64,000 nt of DNA, taken from positions 29,275 to 93,274 of the IMG/VR virus record IMGVR_UViG_3300028772_000011. The stretch is one strand, 5' to 3'. The first letter of the stretch is position 1. Each line of letters begins with the position of its first letter. Of this stretch, positions 59,211-64,000 are shown one piece after another. The translations under genes and the position numbers were made by a program. The stretch is from a virus. The notes under the pieces were generated by a model. It saw nothing but the letters and a program-made list of their open reading frames with translations. It did no database searches and had not been told where the DNA came from.

Positions 59211-59591
59211 ATGGAAATAGAGGTAAAAAATTGCAATAATTGTCCTTTTAAGGTAGTGGACTATGATAGTGAGTGTGTCGGTTTTGATACTGTTGAAAAA
59301 TGTAATTTAAGCTCATTTGTAGATCAAAAATATGAAGCAATTGCAGTATATGATAGCTTCCGTGACGAATGTTCGGATGCCGATGAATGTGATTATTGTA
59401 AAAATTATTGGAATGAATACCATCAAAACATAAAATTGAATCTACCAGAACCAACATTTGATGAATCAAAATGCGAGTGTGATAGATTAAGACAAGAATA
59501 TATTGATAACTTACCAGTAGTGGAATTTAAATCTCCTGATTGGTGTCCACTAATTGAATTAAAAGAAATAAATATTAAATTAAAAAATTAA
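59211..59591 (+). CDS. cysteine-rich protein, 126 aa
   Basis: Twelve or so cysteines in pairs (NCNNCPFK, CNLSS, CSDADECDYCKN, CECDRL), suggesting one or two zinc sites. Acidic outside the Cys clusters. Not recognised. Confidence 0.55.
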   Translation: MEIEVKNCNNCPFKVVDYDSECVGFDTVEKCNLSSFVDQKYEAIAVYDSFRDECSDADECDYCKNYWNEYHQNIKLNLPEPTFDESKCECDRLRQEYIDNLPVVEFKSPDWCPLIELKEINIKLKN

Positions 59592-59596
59592 ATTAT

Positions 59597-59836
59597 ATGC
59601 TTGATAGAATAATAGAATGTTATGATGATGAAGAACTTTTAGCCCCATGCGGTTTTGATGATGCTGTCATTGGTATTGACGAGAATTCAATGAGATTAAT
59701 ATATTCCGTATCAAAGTGTGTTAAAATATTAATGAAAGACATGAACTATGAAGATGCACTTGAACATTTTAGTAACAACATTAGTGGTGGTTATGTCGGT
59801 GAAAAAACACCTATTTGGTGTGAAGACATTTTTTAA
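59597..59836 (+). CDS. hypothetical protein, 79 aa
   Basis: Small acidic alpha/beta protein with a YEDALEHFSNNISGGYVGEKTPI end that is seen in other phage hypotheticals. Not recognised further. Confidence 0.5.
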   Translation: MLDRIIECYDDEELLAPCGFDDAVIGIDENSMRLIYSVSKCVKILMKDMNYEDALEHFSNNISGGYVGEKTPIWCEDIF

Positions 59837-59860
59837 ATAAAAAACTAAAAAACTAAAAAT

Positions 59861-60583
59861 ATGAGAACATTCAAATTAATAGAAGAATATTATGGCTCAC
59901 CAGTATTGGGTACAGTTATTAGAGAAGATACAAACTATCAATTGGTTTCAGAACAAGTTGAAATATTCCAAATGTATAAGGTATTAAAGTATCCAAAACA
60001 TTGGAAAGAATTTGCCGAAGTTGATTATACAGGTGTTAAATTTAAGTGTAATAATAGTGATATCATATATGATATTATTGAAAAAACATTTAATGTGTAC
60101 ACTATAACGTGGGAAAATGAAACAGTACAAGAAAAATTTAAAATATTCAATGTAAACGAATGTTTCGAAAGTGGCGAATGGACTAAAATAGATGAAACCC
60201 CAAAATATTTTGTTGATATTGATCCAGCAACTGGTATAGATAGTGATTTTGTCACGTTCAGACTTTTATTCGGTAAAATGGAACAAATATTTCCAGATAA
60301 AAAACCAGGATTTGAATTATTAAGTTATATAGTTGAAAAACCAAAAATGAATGGTCCAATCACTGGAAAATTTGAAGAAATTAAGATTTATAAAATCAAA
60401 AGGTTATCAGATAATCAATTTTTTAAAATTGGTGATAAAATAAAATTACCTATTGGGGATACTGTATATGAAATAACAAAATTTAATTATAAACTAACGA
60501 AATATGAAGAATTAATGGTTGGTCTTGGTGATAATATTTGTGAGGTTGCATTATCAAACCTATCAAACCTAATAAAAATATGA
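59861..60583 (+). CDS. hypothetical protein, 240 aa, LSDNxxFxIG family
   Basis: The C-terminal part contains KRLSDNQFFKIGDKIKL (around 179-195), the element also present in the 54800-55882 protein, so the two are distant paralogues. N-terminal half is beta-rich and aromatic. Overlaps the next gene by 4 nt. Role unknown. Confidence 0.55.
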   Translation: MRTFKLIEEYYGSPVLGTVIREDTNYQLVSEQVEIFQMYKVLKYPKHWKEFAEVDYTGVKFKCNNSDIIYDIIEKTFNVYTITWENETVQEKFKIFNVNECFESGEWTKIDETPKYFVDIDPATGIDSDFVTFRLLFGKMEQIFPDKKPGFELLSYIVEKPKMNGPITGKFEEIKIYKIKRLSDNQFFKIGDKIKLPIGDTVYEITKFNYKLTKYEELMVGLGDNICEVALSNLSNLIKI

Positions 60584-61032
60584 AAAACTTTTACATGAAC
60601 GTAGGTGATCTACTAAAAAAATTAAAAGGAATGGATATTCCAGATGATGTCCCTGTGGTTTATCAACGAATTGAAGATAGATATTTTGATGGTAATGATA
60701 TCAGTGGAATGCGCGGGTCAGCATCAAGTGGAGCAATTGATGGGGTATTCCCTCCAGGAACAAAATCAAAAGGTTGGGATACAGTAAAGATTAAAGGTGA
60801 TTTATATTATCAAATGGTTCACCATAACGAACAATTAGACAGAGGTAAACTTGTCAATGAAGGTAAATTAGACGAAGATGAGGTTGGTAGATACTATTGG
60901 TCAGATGAATATAAAGATGTTCGAGAATATTATGATCTTAATGATGAAAAATTACTTGATGAATATGTTGGAGTGTTTGATTGTTTCTATGACGAAGAAA
61001 AAAACGTACTTTGTATAACAGCACATTATTAG
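60580..61032 (+). CDS. hypothetical protein, 150 aa
   Basis: Opens with VGDLLKKLKGMDIPDDVPVVY, the same start as the 70-aa protein at 49619 and many phage proteins. The acidic C-terminus is rich in Tyr/Glu. Translated with the preceding gene. Confidence 0.55.
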   Translation: MKNFYMNVGDLLKKLKGMDIPDDVPVVYQRIEDRYFDGNDISGMRGSASSGAIDGVFPPGTKSKGWDTVKIKGDLYYQMVHHNEQLDRGKLVNEGKLDEDEVGRYYWSDEYKDVREYYDLNDEKLLDEYVGVFDCFYDEEKNVLCITAHY

Positions 61033-61035
61033 ACT

Positions 61036-61419
61036 ATGATTAATAATATATTAAAATGCTGGAATCACATTCCATATACGATTAAACATTATATTGCCTT
61101 TTTAAAACTCCAAAAGAAATTACTTGGTTATTCCAAATATAAATTTCATGACTTGGATAAAATATTTATGTATATATTAATTCCGTTTATTGGTACTAAA
61201 AGAATAAAAAAAATCCATAAAGCTATTAATAGACACCATATTATTGATACAAAGCGTAGAAGTTGTAACTACGAGGAAGCAATTATTGATTGGGAATGTT
61301 CTCGATCAACAAAACCAGATAAACCATATACGGCCAGAGACGTTGCAAATTTTCCCAAATTTAAAAATACAAAACATTATCCTGAGTTAATTAAACAACT
61401 TAATAAGTTTAATCTTTAA
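61036..61419 (+). CDS. HD-like protein (DUF5662-like), 127 aa
   Basis: Contains KFHDLDKIFMYILIP (around 36-50) and INRHHII (around 68-74): a conserved H-D ... H-H pattern of a small phage family of unknown role, distantly like HD phosphohydrolases. Metal binding is plausible. Ends before a late promoter. Confidence 0.5.
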   Translation: MINNILKCWNHIPYTIKHYIAFLKLQKKLLGYSKYKFHDLDKIFMYILIPFIGTKRIKKIHKAINRHHIIDTKRRSCNYEEAIIDWECSRSTKPDKPYTARDVANFPKFKNTKHYPELIKQLNKFNL

Positions 61420-61488
61420 TAATAAAAGATAAGTGTGAATATTGTAACTTATAATAAAAAATACTTTAAAATTATTAAAATTATTATT

Positions 61489-61505
61489 GTATTTATATAA
61501 AAACA
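61489..61505 (+). promoter_or_regulatory. late-type promoter motif
   Basis: GTATTTATATAAAAAC, 7 nt upstream of the ATG at 61512; the TTAAAA part is reduced to AAAA. Confidence 0.5.
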
Positions 61506-61511
61506 AATATC

Positions 61512-61904
61512 ATGATTATATTAATAATACTTTCTATCTTATTAGCGTTGCTTTCTGGTATAGCTAAAGCAGTTTGTGATACATCATCGATAAATGGCTC
61601 GAGTGATAAACTTTCTTCTTTAAAACAAAGCTATTGGCGTAAATCAATTAGCTCTGTAAACAAGTGGAAAAATAACGACCCAAAACAAGGTGAAAAATTC
61701 TGGGGTAGTTCCACTGTTTTAGTATCACTAACAGACGCTTGGCATTTATTTGATGTCATACGAGATTTTAGTTTTATATTCTGTGGAATAACCTTGGTTT
61801 TTATATTTAATGTTAATGGTATATCTCTTTGGTATATATTATTACTTTATCCAATAAAACAATCGATATTTGAAATATTTTATCGCTGGCTTAGAAAGCC
61901 ATAA
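61512..61904 (+). CDS. membrane protein, 130 aa
   Basis: Three membrane segments (IILIILSILLALLSGIAK at the start; FSFIFCGITLVFIFNV; SLWYILLLYPI) and a basic loop with WxKxxS elements. Sits alone behind a late-type promoter and ahead of a terminator. Late membrane proteins with this size can be holins, but the sequence does not prove it. Confidence 0.55.
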   Translation: MIILIILSILLALLSGIAKAVCDTSSINGSSDKLSSLKQSYWRKSISSVNKWKNNDPKQGEKFWGSSTVLVSLTDAWHLFDVIRDFSFIFCGITLVFIFNVNGISLWYILLLYPIKQSIFEIFYRWLRKP

Positions 61905-61907
61905 AAA

Positions 61908-61948
61908 GGAAAACCCATCAGGTAGCGATACTCGATGGGTTTATTTTT
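61908..61948 (+). terminator. rho-independent terminator
   Basis: AAACCCATC (61911-61919) pairs with GATGGGTTT (61934-61942), followed by a T-rich tail. Confidence 0.85.
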
Positions 61949-61984
61949 CGCCGAAACGAAACAACGGTCCTAAACGTTATGATT

Positions 61985-62650
61985 CTACCTATTTGGAAAA
62001 GTTTCTTTTTTATTTGCTGTTCTGGAAAGATTCTGTAAAAATTTTGCTAATTTTTGACCCTTATCACCCAATTTACCCTGTTGAAGAGCATTCATGACTT
62101 CTGAAATACCAGCACTTGCTAAGAAAACACCAACGGTACCAGCAGCAACAGGTATTAATTCTTCAAAACCCTCATTAATAGTAGATTCATCTATATCAGG
62201 ATTAACATTAGAATATTTATCCTTGTTTTTAATAGCCTTTTTGAACATTCTACTAATCAATTGTAATGTAGGTATGCCATCATATTCCATATCACGGCTT
62301 CTAATTATATCAACATTTGGTTTACCTTGGTTGGAATGAGGTGAATAACTAACAATTTTCAAAGCACCATTTCTATAAATAATTGGATCATAAGTATATG
62401 GTTCTTCCCAAGTACTATTAGGTTCAATTACACCAATTTTATCGCCATCTGAATCGACCGCCTGGGCTATTAATTCATTAATTTGATTTACATATTTTTC
62501 AATTTTTGGGATATTACGAGCAACACCTTCTTTTATTTGATTTTTCGAAATAGTTATTTTTTTTGATTCACCCAATAGAATCGTTTGGTTTTCTATAGTT
62601 TCACTTACCATAGAACGTAATACGCTTTCTTTAACCTTTATTTTTGTCAT
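61985..62650 (-). CDS. late protein with shared peptides, 221 aa
   Basis: Two copies of the late-gene helix: residues 3-20 (KIKVKESVLRSMVSETIE) and about 31-46 (KITISKNQIKEGVARN). A helical part (50-130) and a small apolar stretch (EELIPVAAGTVGVFLASAG, about 168-186) follow, with a basic end. Probably head-packaged or capsid-linked. In a two-gene late unit with the gene at 62673. Confidence 0.55.
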   Translation of the reverse strand: MTKIKVKESVLRSMVSETIENQTILLGESKKITISKNQIKEGVARNIPKIEKYVNQINELIAQAVDSDGDKIGVIEPNSTWEEPYTYDPIIYRNGALKIVSYSPHSNQGKPNVDIIRSRDMEYDGIPTLQLISRMFKKAIKNKDKYSNVNPDIDESTINEGFEELIPVAAGTVGVFLASAGISEVMNALQQGKLGDKGQKLAKFLQNLSRTANKKETFPNR

Positions 62651-62672
62651 TTTATATTTATTTTAATTGTAT

Positions 62673-63008
62673 TTATGATATATAAAAATTTAATTCGTAA
62701 TTATTCCCCCTACCAAAATTTAACCCCATATTATATACTTGTATACTGAGAGTTTTTCGAGTTAATTTTTCATCTTTCCACAATCCAATATTTGCTTTTG
62801 TAGTTTGACCATCCCTTGGTTTACCCTGACCAACATTAATCTGATTAAACCAATCATCTTCATCCACCACATAACCTTTGGATTCAGCTATTGACCTTGC
62901 ATATTGGACCGCACCTGAAAATGTAGACCAATATACGTTTTCAGACACGGCTTCTTTTATGAATTTTTTAATTAAAGTTTTTAATTTAATAGTATCTTGA
63001 TCGTTCAT
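62673..63008 (-). CDS. late conserved protein, 111 aa
   Basis: Residues 6-23 (IKLKTLIKKFIKEAVSEN) form the shared N-terminal helix with an acidic end. The rest, VYWSTFSGAVQYARSIAE ... YVVDEDDWFNQINVGQGKP ... LSIQVYNMG ... YELNFYI, is a recognisable conserved family in marine and Bacteroidota phages, of unknown function. First gene behind a late promoter. Confidence 0.6.
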   Translation of the reverse strand: MNDQDTIKLKTLIKKFIKEAVSENVYWSTFSGAVQYARSIAESKGYVVDEDDWFNQINVGQGKPRDGQTTKANIGLWKDEKLTRKTLSIQVYNMGLNFGRGNNYELNFYIS

Positions 63009-63016
63009 TATTTTTT

Positions 63017-63032
63017 ATTTTAATATAAATAC
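63017..63032 (-). promoter_or_regulatory. late-type promoter motif
   Basis: GTATTTATATTAAAAT on the minus strand, 9 nt before the ATG at 63008. Exact consensus. Confidence 0.7.
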
Positions 63033-63083
63033 AACTGACTATTAAAATAGTAGCATTTTATTTAAATTATTTCAACTCAAAAG

Positions 63084-63114
63084 TTGTTTTTTTAATATTT
63101 TATACGTATATTTG
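63084..63114 (+). promoter_or_regulatory. early promoter, TTG-N20-TATATTTG
   Basis: TTG at 63084-63086 and TATATTTG at 63107-63114, reading into the 62-aa gene and the ThyX-like gene. Confidence 0.8.
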
Positions 63115-63135
63115 TTTTGAAATTAAAAATCAAAC

Positions 63136-63324
63136 ATGGAAGAAGTAAAAATGTATTGTGATAGTAACGGGCAGATAACAAAAGAAGGTCTTGAAAAATT
63201 CCTTGATTACGAAATTAATGATTTTAAAGTTGAACCAGTAATATACCAAGGCAAAGAAGTAGGGTTAAGTATTATGGTACATACAAAACAACAAATTGAA
63301 CATATCAATATTGATTTTAAATAA
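63136..63324 (+). CDS. hypothetical protein, 62 aa
   Basis: Small acidic protein (YCDSNGQITKEGLEKFLDYE), no family recognised. Co-transcribed with the ThyX-like gene from the early promoter. Confidence 0.5.
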   Translation: MEEVKMYCDSNGQITKEGLEKFLDYEINDFKVEPVIYQGKEVGLSIMVHTKQQIEHINIDFK

Positions 63325-63330
63325 TTGAGG

Positions 63331-63882
63331 ATGAAAGTAAGTAGAATTGAAAGTATTGGTTCATGGGTAAGAGCAATAGATAAAGCGCGTAGGACAATTG
63401 GAAAAGAACCAAATGGAAAAGAACCAACTGATAGTTGGAAATCAAAAATGTTATTGGCTGAACATTCACCAATACGGATGGTTGAATATGATTGGACATG
63501 GGTTGATATAAAACAATATGTAACCGCACACCTTGTTAGACATCATATAGGTACAGAAAAGTTTGTTAGAACGCAACGAACTGATAGAACAAATATTAAT
63601 AGGGATGAATTAAAGCAATCTACATTAAACGATATGGATATGACCGCAAATGCTCAGGCTCTAATCAACATATCAAGAAAAAGATTATGTAATTGTGCAT
63701 CAAAGGAAACTCGTGAAGCATGGAAAGCAGTAATTGATGAAATAAACTTAATTGATCCAATCATGGCAAGTAAGTGTGTACCCGAATGTTTATATCGGGG
63801 TTTTTGTCCAGAATTCATGAATCCATGTGGATATAGTAAAACGGAAAAATATATAACTGATTTAGAGGTATATCGAAAATAG
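63331..63882 (+). CDS. FAD-dependent thymidylate synthase-like (ThyX-like)
   Basis: 183 aa from the ATG at 63331. LVRHHIGTEKFVRTQRTDR (68-86) corresponds to the ThyX signature RHRxxSxNExSxRY, with changes (RHH, Thr/Gln for Asn/Ser). C-terminal Cys elements (CVPECLYRGFCPEF) are typical of this shorter phage subgroup. Would methylate dUMP with folate and flavin. The changes to the signature leave some doubt about activity. Adjacent to an early promoter; the nucleotide enzymes at 55-59 kb would act with it. Confidence 0.65.
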   Translation: MKVSRIESIGSWVRAIDKARRTIGKEPNGKEPTDSWKSKMLLAEHSPIRMVEYDWTWVDIKQYVTAHLVRHHIGTEKFVRTQRTDRTNINRDELKQSTLNDMDMTANAQALINISRKRLCNCASKETREAWKAVIDEINLIDPIMASKCVPECLYRGFCPEFMNPCGYSKTEKYITDLEVYRK

Positions 63883-63948
63883 TTCAATAAAGGTTATATA
63901 ATTCTGTTATAAACTTGTAAGATTCTTAGTTAAATAAAGCCAACGAAC

Positions 63949-63979
63949 TTGTAATTTAAAAAAAATAGTGGTACATTTG
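63949..63979 (+). promoter_or_regulatory. early promoter, TTG-N20-TACATTTG
   Basis: TTG at 63949-63951 and TACATTTG at 63972-63979; reads past the window end. Confidence 0.85.
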
Positions 63980-63991
63980 TATAAAATTAAT

Positions 63992-64000
63992 ATGGTGGTA
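63992..64000 (+). CDS. start of a gene cut by the window end
   Basis: An ATG at 63992, 13 nt after the early -7 box, opens a frame of which only three codons (M-V-V) are in the window. Confidence 0.4.

Noticed and set aside
62654-62680. TAAATACAATTAAAAT before the 221-aa gene as a late promoter
   Set aside because: It departs from the motif at several bases and overlaps the end of the upstream gene, which has its own good late promoter.

Overview
The window looks like part of the genome of a large T4-like contractile-tailed phage (myovirus) that infects a member of the Bacteroidota. The T4-like part rests on a gp23-type major capsid protein, an acidic prohead scaffold, a gp21-type prohead protease, a gp5-type baseplate hub OB protein, a tail-tube-like protein, a gp47/SbcD-type nuclease subunit and a CHC2/Toprim primase. 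The host assignment rests on about ten copies of a TTG-N20-TAnnTTTG promoter, which is the Bacteroidota -33/-7 consensus, on the absence of Shine-Dalgarno sequences, and on strongly AT-rich DNA. Terminase, portal, DNA polymerase and sheath genes are not in the window. I found no tRNA, CRISPR array or insertion sequence.

Layout. 0-3.5 kb (+): two unknown genes, two glycosyltransferases and a small relative of the capsid N-arm. 3.6-9.7 kb (+): a possible late sigma-like factor, then tail/baseplate genes. 9.7-9.9 kb: a candidate small RNA. 9.9-10.8 kb (+): PhoH-like ATPase. 10.8-12.3 kb (-): two glycosyltransferases under an early promoter. 12.6-24.8 kb (-): the head module (capsid, scaffold, GH19 endolysin, SH3-like protein, protease) and several proteins that share a short helical peptide ending in an (L/I/V)xE sequence. 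24.9-25.9 kb (+): primase. 26.1-38.1 kb (-): an early region with two DNA methyltransferases, the gp47-like subunit, zinc-repeat nucleases, an RHH regulator, UVR-motif proteins, a MazG-like protein and a class II aminoacyl-tRNA-synthetase-like protein. 38.2-38.9 kb (+): RuvC-like resolvase. 38.9-43.7 kb (-): more late virion-type proteins, two of them joined by a possible -1 frameshift. 43.9-61.9 kb (+): mostly early genes (ATP-grasp, SF1 helicase, sigma-70-like factor, DnaJ, GMP-kinase-like, RlmN/Cfr-like radical SAM, deoxyribonucleotidase) and many small unknown genes. 62-63 kb (-): two more late genes with the shared peptide. 63.1-64 kb (+): a ThyX-like thymidylate synthase.

Two promoter classes fit this layout. 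Early or host-like promoters (TTG-N20-TAnnTTTG) precede metabolic and takeover genes. A second AT-rich motif, (G)TATTTATAnTAAAA, lies 10-25 nt upstream of most virion-type genes and is the likely late promoter. Two sigma-like proteins are encoded. The most unusual features are: four nucleases built from 2, 3, 4 and 7 copies of a ~60-residue zinc-knuckle repeat joined to one Vsr-like catalytic domain; a 15-bp hairpin enclosing the start codon and late promoter of one of them, the arrangement T4 uses to delay I-TevI; and a set of candidate capsid-targeted cargo proteins (ADP-ribosyltransferase-like, HExxH metalloprotease, nucleotidyltransferase) marked by the shared peptide.
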